Shown here: positions 9,254 through 19,944 of the stretch, piece by piece
Layout: every line of letters begins with the position of its first letter
How positions within the stretch are numbered: the first letter of the stretch is position 1
NCBI GenBank assembly: GCA_963844635.1
Contig: CAWJPD010000013.1
Coordinates: 147,305 to 211,304, forward strand
Source: JAJPKK01 sp963844635
GTDB taxonomy: Bacteria; Pseudomonadota; Alphaproteobacteria; Rhizobiales; Xanthobacteraceae
Reading direction: 5' to 3'
Length of the DNA: 64,000 bases
Made by a program: the position numbers and the translations under genes
Notes under the pieces: model-generated
Told to the model about the DNA's origin: nothing
Database searches by the model: none
Seen by the model: only the letters and a program-made list of their open reading frames with translations

Positions 9254-10435
9254 ATGAGCCGCAGTCGCAGGAATGCTTTGAAAACTCTGGTTCACGCGAG
9301 CGCGGGCGTCGTGATCCTCGGCGCGTTGCTGTCTTCGTCCGCGGACGCGCAAACTCAATCCGGCCCCCTCACAATCGCAAAACAGGGCTGGTTCTTCGTC
9401 GGCGGCAAGATCGATCCCAAGCTTCCAGGTTCGCCGTTCGTCGATCAGATGTACATCGAATACCAGGTGCCGCAGAACCAGACGCGTCCGTTTCCCGTAG
9501 TGATGATCCATGGCGGCGGCCAGACCGGCACCAATTTCACCGGCACACCAGATGGGCGCGAAGGCTGGGCGCAGTATTTCCTGCGCCGCGGCTACGCCGT
9601 CTATGTCGTCGACCAGGTCGCGCGCGGGCGCTCCGCGGAGTGGTCGCAGGCGAACGGCCCCGTCACGGCGGCCAATCTCGAACGGTTGGAGGAACGCTTC
9701 GTCGCGCCGGAGCGCTTCAAGCTGTGGCCGCAGGCGCATCTGCATACGCAGTGGCCGGGCAACGGACAGCCGGGCGACCCCGCCTTCGACCAGTTTTATG
9801 CGAGCCAGGTTCCCTCGCTCGCGAACTTCACCACGCAGCAGGTCCTCAACACCGATGCCGGCGTTGCGCTGCTCGACCGGATCGGCCCCGCGGTGGTGAT
9901 GATCCATTCGCAGTCCGGCGCTTTCGTATGGCCGATTGCCGACCGGCGGCCCAACCTCGTCAAGGCGATCATCGCGGTCGAGCCTAACGGCCCGCCCGTG
10001 CACGACCTCGATTTCAAGGGCGCGCCGGACTGGTTTGTCGACAATCCGCACACCAAGCCTTTTGGCCTTGGCGAGGTGTCTTTAACCTACGAGCCGCCAG
10101 TCACGGATGCCGCCCCGCTCAATGTCGTGCATGAGGAGGCCGAGAACCCCGACCTGGCGCGGTGCTGGATGCAACGGGAGCCCGCGCGCAAGCTCGTCAA
10201 GCTGGAAAACATCCCGTTGCTGATCGTGACTTCGGAAGCCTCCTATCATGCCTCCTACGATCACTGCACGGCGCGCTACCTCGCTCAGGCCGGAGTCAAG
10301 AGCACCCATCTGCGCCTTCCCGACGCCGGCATTCACGGCAACGGGCACATGATGATGCTGGAAAAGAACAGCGACGCGATCGCCAAGGCGATGGTGGACT
10401 GGCTCGACGGCGCGCTGCCGGGGGTGACGAAGTAA
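9254..10435 (+). CDS. Tat-exported alpha/beta hydrolase
   Basis: The start at 9254 is preceded by GAGGAG. The N-terminus SRSRRNALKTL plus a hydrophobic stretch ending ADAQ resembles a Tat signal. The alpha/beta-hydrolase core shows VVMIHGGGQTGTNF (oxyanion loop), VVMIHSQSGAF (nucleophile elbow, with HSQSG as the G/H-x-S-x-G equivalent) and a late histidine GIHGNGHMMML. Length is 393 residues. The family is often called esterase-like in aromatic-degradation neighbourhoods; the substrate is not deducible. It is followed by a hairpin repeat (10441-10560) and converges on the RidA-like gene. Confidence 0.85.
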   Translation: MSRSRRNALKTLVHASAGVVILGALLSSSADAQTQSGPLTIAKQGWFFVGGKIDPKLPGSPFVDQMYIEYQVPQNQTRPFPVVMIHGGGQTGTNFTGTPDGREGWAQYFLRRGYAVYVVDQVARGRSAEWSQANGPVTAANLERLEERFVAPERFKLWPQAHLHTQWPGNGQPGDPAFDQFYASQVPSLANFTTQQVLNTDAGVALLDRIGPAVVMIHSQSGAFVWPIADRRPNLVKAIIAVEPNGPPVHDLDFKGAPDWFVDNPHTKPFGLGEVSLTYEPPVTDAAPLNVVHEEAENPDLARCWMQREPARKLVKLENIPLLIVTSEASYHASYDHCTARYLAQAGVKSTHLRLPDAGIHGNGHMMMLEKNSDAIAKAMVDWLDGALPGVTK

Positions 10436-10440
10436 ATTTG

Positions 10441-10560
10441 TCGTAGGATGGGTTGAGGGACAGCGAAACCCATCATGGCTGCCCTTTTGATGGGTTTCGC
10501 GGCGCCAACGCAGGTTGACTCGCTTGAACTCTTCCCGGTCGCCGCTCAACCCGTCCTACA
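10441..10560. repeat. nested inverted repeat between convergent genes
   Basis: The outer arms TCGTAGGATGGGTTGAG and CTCAACCCGTCCTACA pair with each other. Inside lies a perfect 13-bp stem, GCGAAACCCATCA (10463-10475) with TGATGGGTTTCGC (10488-10500). It fills the gap between the hydrolase stop and the RidA-like stop and could act as a terminator in both directions. Similar 'GTAGGATGGGTT' palindromes occur dispersed in Bradyrhizobiaceae genomes. Confidence 0.7.
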
Positions 10561-11800
10561 GTCATCCCGCGTAGATCCAGAAATCGGCGAGCGCCGAGGC
10601 GCCGGTGGCCGGCAGCGGCGCGGGCACCTGGACGCAAGCAAACGGATGCGGCTCTTCTCCGTAGCGATCCGCCCATGCCGCAGCGATGCCGGCAAAGTTG
10701 CGAATATCGGTTAGGAAATACTGTGCACGGACGAGGTTCGCGATCGGTACGCCGACCGCTTTGCAGATTGCGTCCGCGTAGGAGAGCAGCAGGTCGCCCT
10801 GCAAGCTGCCGCCAAGGCAGAGCGCGTCGAATGCGGCGGCCTGGTCCGCTCCGGGCACCCGGCCATCGCGGTCGACCGCGATCAGGCCGGACGGGAACAC
10901 GAGTTCGCCCGCACGCACGCAGGGGCCGAAGGTCGCCGCCGCGGGGATGCCGGTCTCGACCACCTGCTTGCGCCGCGAAGCGCCGCTCTTGAGCGCGATC
11001 AGGTTGATCTCGATCATGCCCTGGGTGTTGGCGTAGTCCTTGGCCGGCACCGGCGTCACCGCGCAGGGAATGCCGCGGAAATGCTGTGACCACACATCGA
11101 GGAAATCGGGAAAATTCTCGACGCCGCGAATATAGGCCTGCGCCTTCAGGCTGTGCTCCAGCGCCGAACCTGCCGCCTTTAGCGACGGCGCGAGCCGTTC
11201 GGTGATGACGGTGTGGACCTGGCGGCGGAAGGCGGTCTCGCCGCCCCAGTTGCGGTCCGGACCGACATAGACTTTGGGATCGAGCGTGCCGTCGGGACGG
11301 AATGCCATGTTGCCGGCAACGAAGACAAAATCATTTGCCGCCACCGCGGGATTGTAACCGGACGCCGAGATTTCCTGCCCAGGCAGCAGGAACTTGTCGA
11401 CGCTCCAGCCGTCGCCGGGAACGATCGCAATCATCGAGGTATGGGTGTTGGTGCGCCCGGTGAAGCAGCGCTCCATGATGATCGACGTGCTCGGCGGAAT
11501 GTAGCTGCCGAAGGCGGCGAAACGCGCGAGGTGATAGGCCGAGACCGCCGCCCCCTTCGTATAGTACTGGTCGACGCGAACGGCATTTGGGAGGTCGGTG
11601 CCGAAATCGTTGAGAATGGTACGCATGCGGGCGAGCAGGTAGTCGGCCTCGCGCCGCAATGGCGGTCGTCCGCTCAGCGGATAGCCGGCCGGTCCCTCGA
11701 CTTCCGGTGCGATCCCGTGATCGAAGTCATAGGCCTCGTGGCCATTGAGGAAGACCCACGGTCCCGCCTTGACGGCATAGGCATAGTGGATCGAACTGCC

Positions 11801-13720
11801 GGCTAGCCCGAACTTTACCCAACGTTGAGTTAAGCCATTGTTTTCATTGATGGCGCGCCAGATATGTAGTCATAACATATGGTAAATAACGCTTGACATG
11901 GCACGTGCGGCTTGATTCAAGCTGCACATGTACGTCGCTGTCGTGCCGAACCGGCGCTCCCGCCCCGCCATCCTGCTGCGGGAGAGTTTTCGCGACGGCG
12001 CCAAGGTGAAGAACCGCACGCTGGCGAACCTGTCGGATTGGCCGACAGAGCGCATCGAGGCGCTGCGGGCGGCGTTGCGCGGCGACAAGTTGGTCCCGCT
12101 TGGCGGCTTTGAGATCGTCCGTGCGTTGCCGCACGGACACGTGGCGGCGGCGTTGGGTATGGCGCGGCAAATCGGTCTCGATGCGCGGTTGCCGGACGGG
12201 CCGGAGCGGCAGCGGCAATTGGCGCTGGCGCTGATCGTGGCGCGGCTGATCGATCCGGCCGCCAAGCTTGCCACCGCCCGCGCGCTCGATGAGACGACGG
12301 CGATCCATTCGCTTGGCGCGACGCTGGGGCTCGGCGCGGTCAGCGCCAAGCAAGTCTATGCGGCCCTCGACTGGCTGGGCGCGGCGCAGCCGACGATCGA
12401 GACGGCCTTGGCGCGCCGCCACCTGCGCGACGGGACGCTGGTGCTCTACGATGTGAGTTCGAGCTACGTCGAGGGGCGCTGCTGCGCGTTGGCGCGCTTT
12501 GGTCATTCGCGGGATGGCCGTCACGACAAGATGCAGATCGTGTTCGGGCTGTTGTGTTCCGCCGACGGATGTCCGGTTGCGATCGAGGTCTTCGAAGGCA
12601 ATACCGGCGATCCCGCAACGCTCGGCAATCAGATTGCCAAGCTCAAGGAGCGCTTCGGCCTCAAACGCGTCATCCTGGTCGGCGACCGCGGAATGATCAC
12701 GCAGGCGCGCATCGAACACGATCTTGTGCCGGCCGGCCTCGACTGGATCACTGCGCTGCGCGCGCCGGCGATCCAGCAGCTTGCCGCCGAGGGCGGGCCG
12801 CTGCAGCTGTCATTGTTCGACGAGCGCGACCTCGCGGAGATCGAAAGCCCGGAGTTCCCGGGCGAGCGCCTCATCGTCTGCAAGAACCCGGCGCTGGCCG
12901 AGGAACGCGCCCGCAAGCGCAACGAACTGCTCGATGCCACCGAGCAGGACCTCAAGGACATTCAAGCACGCATCGCGCGACGGCGATCGCCGCTGCGCGA
13001 CGCCGCCAATATCGGCCTCAAGGTCGGCGCCGTGCTGCACCGTCGCAAGGTCGCCAAACACTTTCAAATCGAGATCACCGACGGTGCGCTGAGCTTCACG
13101 CGCCATCAGGCCGCGATCGCCGCGGAAGCCGCGCTCGATGGCTTCTACGTGCTGCGCACCAGTGTTGCGGCCAACGCGCTCGATGCCGCCGACACGGTGC
13201 GCGCCTATAAGAGCCTCGCCAATGTCGAGCGCGCCTTCCGCAGCCTCAAGACCATCGACCTCGACATTCGGCCCATCTTCCATTGGGCGACCCCGCGCGT
13301 GCGCGCCCACGTGTTCCTGTGCATGCTCGCCTATCATCTCGAATGGCACATGCGTCAGGCGCTCGCGCCCATGCTGTTCGATGATCACGATCGCGCCGCC
13401 GGCGAAGCGTTACGTCCCTCTCCGGTCGCCAAGGCGCAGCCCTCGCCCGCAGCCAGACGGAAAGCCAAGACCAAACGCACCGAGGACGGCCTGCCGGTGC
13501 ACAGCTTCCGCACCTTGCTCGCCGATCTCGCAACCCTCACACGCAATCTCGCAAAACTCGCCGGCGCTCCCGTAACCGTGCTGTTCGCAAAACCGACGCC
13601 GATCCAGCAGCGCGCCTTCGATCTGCTCGGCGTCAAACCGCAAATGTAGTCAGGCCTCGATAAAACAATCGAGGTCAGCCAACCACTTGCATCGCCGCAA
13701 GGGTAAAGTTCGGGCTAGCC
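11801..13720 (+). mobile_element. IS1634-family insertion sequence with CTAG-centred target site
   Basis: The two ends carry perfect 20-bp inverted repeats: GGCTAGCCCGAACTTTACCC at 11801-11820 and its complement at 13701-13720. The outer 8 bp GGCTAGCC is itself a palindrome, so it can equally be read as a direct target duplication; the duplicated part is then between CTAG (4 bp) and GGCTAGCC (8 bp). Deleting the element plus one copy restores the interrupted reading frame. One transposase gene fills the element, which looks intact and potentially active. Confidence 0.9.
11928..13649 (+). CDS. IS1634-family DDE transposase
   Basis: This 573-residue transposase has the IS1634 layout. DDE residues are visible as D in LVLYDVSSSYVEG (about 170), D in VILVGDRGMITQAR (about 250) and E in YKSLANVERAFRSLK (about 435), followed by the conserved R-H/F-W region RPIFHWATPRVRAH. 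The length equals the family norm, with no frameshift. Expression would run away from the promoter of the disrupted host gene, since the element is inserted in the opposite orientation. Confidence 0.93.
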   Translation: MYVAVVPNRRSRPAILLRESFRDGAKVKNRTLANLSDWPTERIEALRAALRGDKLVPLGGFEIVRALPHGHVAAALGMARQIGLDARLPDGPERQRQLALALIVARLIDPAAKLATARALDETTAIHSLGATLGLGAVSAKQVYAALDWLGAAQPTIETALARRHLRDGTLVLYDVSSSYVEGRCCALARFGHSRDGRHDKMQIVFGLLCSADGCPVAIEVFEGNTGDPATLGNQIAKLKERFGLKRVILVGDRGMITQARIEHDLVPAGLDWITALRAPAIQQLAAEGGPLQLSLFDERDLAEIESPEFPGERLIVCKNPALAEERARKRNELLDATEQDLKDIQARIARRRSPLRDAANIGLKVGAVLHRRKVAKHFQIEITDGALSFTRHQAAIAAEAALDGFYVLRTSVAANALDAADTVRAYKSLANVERAFRSLKTIDLDIRPIFHWATPRVRAHVFLCMLAYHLEWHMRQALAPMLFDDHDRAAGEALRPSPVAKAQPSPAARRKAKTKRTEDGLPVHSFRTLLADLATLTRNLAKLAGAPVTVLFAKPTPIQQRAFDLLGVKPQM

Positions 13721-14185
13721 GAGCCACCGACTTCACCGCGAGTGGCGACGCGCCTCGCGCGGCCGCCCGCGAACCCGGCACACCCGCCTGCGCGAGGCGG
13801 ACTGCGCCCCCGCTGCCCTGAGCTGCCGCCTCGGGGTTCGATGCGGCCGAGGCCGCGGGTCCCATCATGCAGGGCATGAACGCAGCCGCACCGGCGAGCT
13901 GCGCGCCACTGACGAGAATGCTGCGTCGATTGGCGACGGCTCCGCCTGCGGTGGTGATGTTGGCGGCATTGTGCGGACGTGCGAGCGGCATGTGCGCCTC
14001 CGATCGGTTTGTTGCGGCAGATGCCGGCGGACATAGTGATATCGCGGGCACTGCGTCACGCGCAATGCGTCCGAAAAAACCCTCACGCCCCGCGACTTTT
14101 TACGCGGCAATCCTATCCGATCGGTAATTGGACGAGGGGTATCGTGTCGTATAAATTGCATTGGAAATTGCGTTTGAGAGGCTTC

Positions 14186-16316
14186 ATGACCATGCCGACG
14201 ACCTGTCACCTGCTCGCGGGCACTGCTCTCGCGGCAACTCTTGCACTCGCCGGCACCGCTTTTTCCGCTGAGCGCACGGATCTTACCCAGCTGCCCGAAG
14301 GCGCGGCAACGACGCCGCATACCGCTGCCGCCCAAGAGTTTGCCGGCGCCGCCGCACCGGTTCATTTCGGCGCCTGGGGCTTCGACATGACCGGTGTCGA
14401 TCAGAAGGCGAAGCCTGGCGACAGCTTTTACGAATTCGCCAACGGCATATGGGACGTACGGACCACGAATTCCTTCGGATCGCTCCCGGTTCGGCCTGTT
14501 CGATTTGCTGACCGATCGCACCCAGGATGAGCTTCGCACCATCATCGAGGATGCGGCGGCCTCGGGCGTCTCGAACGAGACCGAGCGCGGCAAGATCGGC
14601 GCGTTGTTCAAGTCCTTCATGGACGAGGGACGTATCGAGACGCTCGACGCGGCGCCGATCGCTCCTGACCTTGCTGCCATCCGCGATGCCAACGCCAAGA
14701 CCGACTTTGCCGTCCTCATGGGCCATTCGAAGCGTGGTTTCGGCCAGACGCTGTTCTTCGTTGGCGTTTCCGAAGATGCCAAGGATCCGACCCGCAATAC
14801 GCTGACCGTGTCTCAGGGCGGATTGGGCCTGCCCGACCGCGATTATTATCTGCGCGACGCCTTCAAGGATAAAAAGGAGAAATATCGGGCCTACATCGCG
14901 CAGATGCTGGAGATGGTGAACTGGCCCGACGCGGAAAGGCGTGCGCAGGACGTCGTCGCGCTCGAAACCCAGATCGCCGAGGCGAGCTGGAGCCGGATCG
15001 AGAACCGCGACCGCGACAAGACCTACAACCCAATGAGTTTGTCGGAGCTCGAGGCCGATGCGCCTGGCTTCCCCTGGTCGACATGGCTCGCTGCCTCCGA
15101 TGTCGACGGGCAAGGCCGCAAATTGATCGTGCGCCAGAAAACCGCTTTGCCGAAGCTCGCCGCGATTTTCGCCGGTGCGCCGATCGACACCTTGCAGGCC
15201 TGGGAAGCCTTTCACGTTGTCGACCAATCCGCTGCCTACTTGTCGAAGCGCTTCGTCGACGCGCGGTTCGAGTTCCGCAACAAGGAGCTCGGCGGACAGC
15301 CGGAAGAACGCGCGCGTTGGCGGCGCGGGACGCAACTCGTCAACGGTTCTCTCGGCGAAGCGCTGGGCAAGGAATATATCGAGCGGTATTTTCCGGCGGA
15401 ATCCAAGGCCAAGGTGGAGGCGCTGGTCGAGCAATTGAAAGGCGCGCTGGCGCGCCGGATCGAGAATCTGTCTTGGATGACGCCGGCGACCAAGGCGAAG
15501 GCACTCGAAAAGCTCTCGCTGTTCACGGTCAAGATCGGCTACCCGCAGAAATGGCGCGACTACTCCGCGCTGAGGTTGGATGCCGCCGATCTGGTCGGCA
15601 ATATCCGGCGCGCCAATGCGTTCCGCTGGGATTATGCGCTCGCCAAGCTTGATAAGCCGGTGGACCGGCAGGAGTGGAACTCGACGCCGCAAACGGTGAA
15701 CGCCTTCTACAGCGCCACACGCAATGAGATCGTCTTTCCGGCGGGAATTTTGCAAGCGCCGTTCTTCGATCCGAATGCGGACATGGCGATCAATTATGGC
15801 GGCATCGGCGGCGTGATCGGACACGAGATCACCCACGGTTTCGACGACCAAGGGCGGAAGTCGGACGGCAACGGCGTCCTCACCGACTGGTGGCAGGCCG
15901 ATGACTCGGCGAAATTTCAGACCGAAGCGACCAAATATGGTGCTCAGTTCGACAGCTACTCGGTTGCGCCTGGTGTCAACGTCAAGGGCGCCCAGACCAT
16001 GGGCGAGAACATCGCCGACCTCGGCGGCCTGTTGCTGGCGCTCGACGCCTACCACGCCTCATTGAACGGCAAGCCGAGCGCCGTCATCGATGGCTTCACC
16101 GGCGACCAGCGGGTCTTTCTCGGCTGGGCGCAGGTCTGGCGTACCAAGTCTCGGCTCGATGCGCTCAAGCAGCAGACCGCGACCGACAGCCACTCGCCGG
16201 CACGGTTCCGCGTCGATGGTCCGATTCGCAACATCGACGCCTGGTACGACGCTTTCGGCATCACGCCAGGAGACAAGCTGTACCTTGCCCCGCAAGACCG
16301 GGTCCGCATCTGGTGA
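14186..16316 (+). CDS. M13-family (neprilysin/PepO-like) metallopeptidase, one frameshift
   Basis: The zinc site is GHEITHGFDDQG (HExTH, about residue 550) and the third ligand ENIADLGG follows about 60 residues later, as in M13 peptidases. A signal peptide covers about residues 1-28. The N-terminal motif DQKAKPGDSFYEFANGIWD is in a different frame from the rest. Removing one A at 14468-14469 joins ANGIWDVRTT to IPSDRSRFGLFDLL, giving 709 residues, the family length. Start ATG 14186 has GAGAGG 6 bases upstream. It is divergent from the RidA-like gene and probably cleaves peptides in the periplasm. Confidence 0.88.
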
Positions 16317-16371
16317 CACTGGTACTTCGTGCGTCGAAGGTGGCGCGCTTCGCGCGGACGGTAACGAGAGC

Positions 16372-16917
16372 ATGGCGCGCATTTCGTTGATCGAGGAGCC
16401 TGAGCACCCCGAACTCGCCGAGCTTATCGCGCGGTTCAAGGCAGGCCGCCGCGGCGGTCTCATCAACGTCTACAAGCTCCTGATGCACAGCCCGGATCTC
16501 GCGGCGACCTGGTTCGAGCACAACAATGCGGTGCGCTGGAAGACGCAGCTTTCCGGGCGGCTTCGCGAAATCGTCATCATCCGCGTCGCCCACCTGAACG
16601 GCATCGACTACGTGCTCGCCCAGCATGTACCGGGCCTCGCTCTTGCCGAAGGTGTGACCCTGGCGGAATGCGAGGCACTCGCCGACGCGCGCAAGATGAG
16701 CCTGTTCGATGCGCGGGAGCGTGCCGCGCTTGCCTACGCCGAGGCCATGACGCTCTCCACCTCGGTGCCCGACGACGTTTTCGCCGCGCTGCATCTGCAT
16801 TTCACCGATCGCGAGATTTTGGAGCTTTCGGTATTGATCGGTACCTACATCATGCACAATCGCGTGATGAAGGCGCTGCAGATCGACCTCGAGCCGGAAA
16901 GCAACCGCGGCCGCTGA
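16372..16917 (+). CDS. carboxymuconolactone decarboxylase / AhpD-like protein
   Basis: The 181-residue all-helical protein has the CMD core: LSGRLREIVIIRVAHLNG, then YVLAQHVPGLALAEGVT, then LTDREILELSVLIGTYIM-like helices. The AhpD CxxC redox pair is absent, so it belongs to the CMD-like group lacking peroxidase cysteines. ATG 16372 was chosen because the upstream in-frame extension overlaps the peptidase gene. It follows the peptidase stop by 55 bases on the same strand, so co-transcription is possible. A role in aromatic or lactone catabolism is inferred from the family only. Confidence 0.8.
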   Translation: MARISLIEEPEHPELAELIARFKAGRRGGLINVYKLLMHSPDLAATWFEHNNAVRWKTQLSGRLREIVIIRVAHLNGIDYVLAQHVPGLALAEGVTLAECEALADARKMSLFDARERAALAYAEAMTLSTSVPDDVFAALHLHFTDREILELSVLIGTYIMHNRVMKALQIDLEPESNRGR

Positions 16918-17014
16918 CTTGCGGCTCCGCCAGGATCCCGATCCCAGTCCGCAGCACCGAGCTGTGATTCCCCTCCCGCATTCCGCACGGTTGGCATTCA
17001 TTGCGTAGTTGCCT

Positions 17015-17037
17015 TCCACCATGCTTCGCATGGTGGA
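17015..17037. terminator. 10-bp hairpin behind the CMD-like gene
   Basis: TCCACCATGC and GCATGGTGGA pair around a TTC loop. It is the only structured element in the 335-base stretch 16918-17252; nothing else was recognised there except the ribosome binding site AGGAGG at 17242-17247. Confidence 0.45.
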
Positions 17038-17252
17038 GGGGGTGCTTGAGCGATACCGTGGAAGAAGAACGGGCGACGACCCTCGCGCTTCCGACCCCTC
17101 AAGTGATGACATGCAAACCAGCACCAGAGAGGCGACGCGGGAGCGGATGGCCTTGTAATGGCTTTAATCCGAGGCCACCCATTTGTGTTATGCTATCGTC
17201 AAAATCGTCCAGCCGCGGAGTCTCTGCTTGCGCTGGGCAACAGGAGGAATCG

Positions 17253-18744
17253 ATGGCGAGATTGTACCTCTTGGCTGCACTCTCAAGTCGCTTGGCGGCA
17301 TGCGTGGTCACATTGGGTATGCTGACCGGCGCCGCATCGGCAGATGCCGCGCTGGACTACCGCATCACTGGTGCGGCTGTTCATGACAATCTGTCGGTCT
17401 ATTTCGTTCACGGCAACGGCGCCGGCAGCAAATCCGCGCCGATGACGCTCGACGAGGCGGTCGGCAACGGGCAGGCAAAGCTGCGCTGGTCCGAACTCGG
17501 ACACGCCGGTCACGGTCGAGAATCTGTCCGACCGCAGCATTTTTGTTCCATTCGCAACGCTGCTCACCGGCGGCCTTCAAGACCAGGTCACGCGGACAAG
17601 CCTGTTGGTGCCGCCCCATTCAGGGCCGGTGCCGTTGGCCACCTTCTGCGTCGACCCGTTCCGCTCGACGGTGCGGGATGGCGAGAACGCGGCGACACTC
17701 GGTACCAACGGCTTTGTCTATCCCGGCCGTACTGCCCGGCTCGCCATGCTGGTCGATGCGCCGCGATCGCATCCGGTTACGCGCCTGCGGCAGGCGGCCG
17801 TCTGGTGGAACATCGATACGTTGCGCGGCGCATTGGCAGAGCAGTTGGGTGGTCCGATCGAGCCGCCGCGGTCGGCGCACTGGAACACCGATCACGTGGA
17901 GGATCAGGTGTCCAGCTTGGTGCTGGCGGCACGGCAGTCGCATTGGCTGACCAGCCTGCCGCTGATGCTTGAAAACCTCACGTTGCGAGCTGCCCAGCAG
18001 GCCTATGTCGACGGGATCGAAGGCGCCGCCGACGGCGCGGACGACGTGGTCGGCGCCGTTTTTACCGTGAACGGACATCTCGACGGCGCGGAAATCTACC
18101 AGTCTCACGCGCTGTTCAGTGCAATGTGGCCTCGTCTCCTGCAGGCGCATGCGATCGAGGCGATCGCGTCCAGGAGCACCACGGCGGAACCGGGGTTGGT
18201 GTTGACCAATTCGGATGTCGAAACCTTCCTTGCCTCTGCGCAAGCGGGCGCGGTGCGCCAGCAGGTCAAGGGGACATATCTGTTGCACGACAGCGAAAAC
18301 GCGGTGTTTGCCGAAACGAGGGCAGCTGACGGTAGCTGGGTCAATCGCAGCTATCTGGCCAGGTCAGTGACGGTCGCCGACACCCCGGACGGCGCGATCC
18401 TCGCCATGCTTGAGAACGGCATGGTCGATAACCGGCCACTCGCGAGCCTCAGCGACCGTGCCTTCGTGACGATGCAGCGCGACGCCGCGGGGTCATGGAC
18501 TGCCAAAATCCAGCAGTTCGTGCCACGGTTCGATTTCACCGGCACGGCGTTTTACGGCACTCCGGGCGATCGCAGTATGGTGATCCCAATCTTGATGGCG
18601 GTTTCGTTCTTCGGCTTCCTGTTCTGGGTTGCCGTGGTCCCGCCGCGATCCCGTCGCGACGACATCGTCCGCTGCCGCATCGGTGTCGGAGAATCGAAGT
18701 CTTTGTCATCGAGGAGAACGTGCCGCAGCATCGGGGTTCGGTAA
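17253..18744 (+). CDS. DUF6569 (ARPP-1 domain) exported protein, one frameshift
   Basis: ATG 17253 has AGGAGG 6 bases upstream and is followed by a signal peptide (residues 1-30). After YRITGAAVHDNLSVYFVHG the frame changes near 17485-17500. The other frame carries DTPVTVENLSDRSIFVPFAT, then LLTGGLQDQVTRTSLLVPPH and SGPVPLATFCVD, the hallmark of the ARPP-1/DUF6569 domain. One extra base explains the break; corrected length is about 496 residues. A C-terminal hydrophobic segment (MVIPILMAVSFFGFLFWVAV) suggests a membrane anchor. The family has no defined biochemical role. Confidence 0.75.
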
Positions 18745-19086
18745 CCGCTGCGGGCGCGCGGCTAGTCCATGCGAGCGTCTCCACCGCGACGGCTGCGGGC
18801 GCGCGCGGCGCTGCCCGCTTCATGGTCGCGGCAACCGCGAAGGTGCGGATCGCGCGGCGCGTGGCTATCGGGGGCTTGGCAGCGGTTGCGACCTGGTATG
18901 CCGGCATGGACTGGGGCGAATTGGCACGACGGCTCGGCCCCGCATGGCCGGGCAATTTCCGGCCACCGCCGCGGGTCGCAGTCCCCATCCAGGGACGCGC
19001 GAAAGCTTGGCAATGATTCAACATTGGGAGGCCGTCGGCGACCTCCCAATTCACCCTTGAGCGCGTGCGATCAGCGTGACGGGACG
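18745..19086. other. intergenic stretch with a weak open frame
   Basis: A plus-strand open frame from GTG 18720 to 19016 would encode 98 residues with one hydrophobic stretch (VAIGGLAAVATWYAGMDW) and a basic, Pro-rich tail. Its ribosome binding site (GAGGAG) is only 3 bases from GTG and I recognise no domain. It may be coding, but the evidence is thin. No other feature is seen before the FAH-family stop. Confidence 0.3.
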
Positions 19087-19944
19087 TCAGTGGACCGGCA
19101 CCGTCATTTCGCCGATCCGCTCAAACCCCATCGTCATCACGTCGCCTGGCTTGACCGGACCGACCCCCTGACAAGTGCCGGACATGATGATGTCGCCCGG
19201 ATACAGCGTATAGACGGATGCGGCCCAGGCGATTTGGCGGGCGACGCCGATGATCATTTCGCGAGTATTGGCGGCCTGGCGCGCTTCATTGTTGACGCGC
19301 AGCCAGAAATCGAGCGCGCTTGGATCGCCGACTTCGTCGGCGGTGACAAGCCACGGGCCGAGCACGGCATAGCTGTCGGGCGACTTGCGAAAACTGCGGT
19401 CCTCCTTGCCGCGTACCACCATGTCGAGCGCGATCGCATAACCGGCGACCAACCCGAGCGCATCGGCTTCCGCCACCGGCCCGCTGCGGCGACCGATGAT
19501 GACGCCGAGTTCGACCTCGTGATCCGTACGCCGGTCGGGAAATCTCACCGTGACGCCCTCGGCGGGACCGACGAGCGAACTCGACGCCTTGAGGAAAAGC
19601 CCCTGTTCCTCGATGCCGCGCTGCTTGCCGGCATGGAACACCGAAATTTCCGGGTCGCGCCGCGCTTCCTCGGCATGGGCGAAATAATTCACCGGCGTGC
19701 CGATGATCTTCGACGGGTTGGCGACGGGGCTGTTGAGCTTCACGTCGGTGACGGGACGCGGCGGCGCAGAATCGGCGAGCCGCTCCATGGCCGCGCGCAA
19801 TTCGGGCAGACGGGCGATCATCAGGTCCCCGAATGGTGCCGGATATCGCAATGGCGGCAGCAGATCGAGAATGGCGGATACGTCATGGAGGTTGTGCCCC
19901 CGCACGATCCCGATCCTGTCATTGTCGTATCGGCATAGTCGCAT
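19087..19944 (-). CDS. fumarylacetoacetate hydrolase family protein
   Basis: This 285-residue protein has the FAH C-terminal fold: KIIGTPVNYFAHAEEA, then the metal-binding E-x-E pattern TDHEVELGVIIGR, GYAIALDMVVRGKEDRS with the conserved Asp, and YPGDIIMSGTCQGVGPVKPGD. Members act on 2-oxo or 2,4-dioxo acids (acylpyruvate hydrolase, 2-keto-pentenoate hydratase, oxaloacetate decarboxylase) with Mg. The residues do not decide among these. It faces the DUF6569 gene convergently. A second FAH-family gene lies at 51259. Confidence 0.87.
   Translation of the reverse strand: MRLCRYDNDRIGIVRGHNLHDVSAILDLLPPLRYPAPFGDLMIARLPELRAAMERLADSAPPRPVTDVKLNSPVANPSKIIGTPVNYFAHAEEARRDPEISVFHAGKQRGIEEQGLFLKASSSLVGPAEGVTVRFPDRRTDHEVELGVIIGRRSGPVAEADALGLVAGYAIALDMVVRGKEDRSFRKSPDSYAVLGPWLVTADEVGDPSALDFWLRVNNEARQAANTREMIIGVARQIAWAASVYTLYPGDIIMSGTCQGVGPVKPGDVMTMGFERIGEMTVPVH

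Larger units (their letters stand above)
10562..13991 (-). pseudogene. exported RidA/YjgF-family protein gene split by an IS element
   Basis: The N-terminal part is 13721-13991: start ATG 13991 with GGAGG 5 bases upstream, and a Tat-like signal NRRSILVSGAQLAGAAAF. The C-terminal part is 10562-11800, with repeated RidA-like blocks such as FVFVAGNMAFRPDG and LVFPSGLIAVDRDG. Joining the two with a single copy of the 8-bp GGCTAGCC gives one open frame of 505 residues (...SVARLAGSSIHYAYAVKAG...). The gene was therefore intact before the IS1634-family insertion. RidA proteins deaminate reactive enamines/imines; this large exported multi-domain form is functionally undefined. Confidence 0.85.

Noticed and set aside
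14283..16055. 590-codon minus-strand frame opposite the M13 peptidase
   Set aside because: The sense strand carries the zinc site and family motifs; the antisense product has typical shadow composition.
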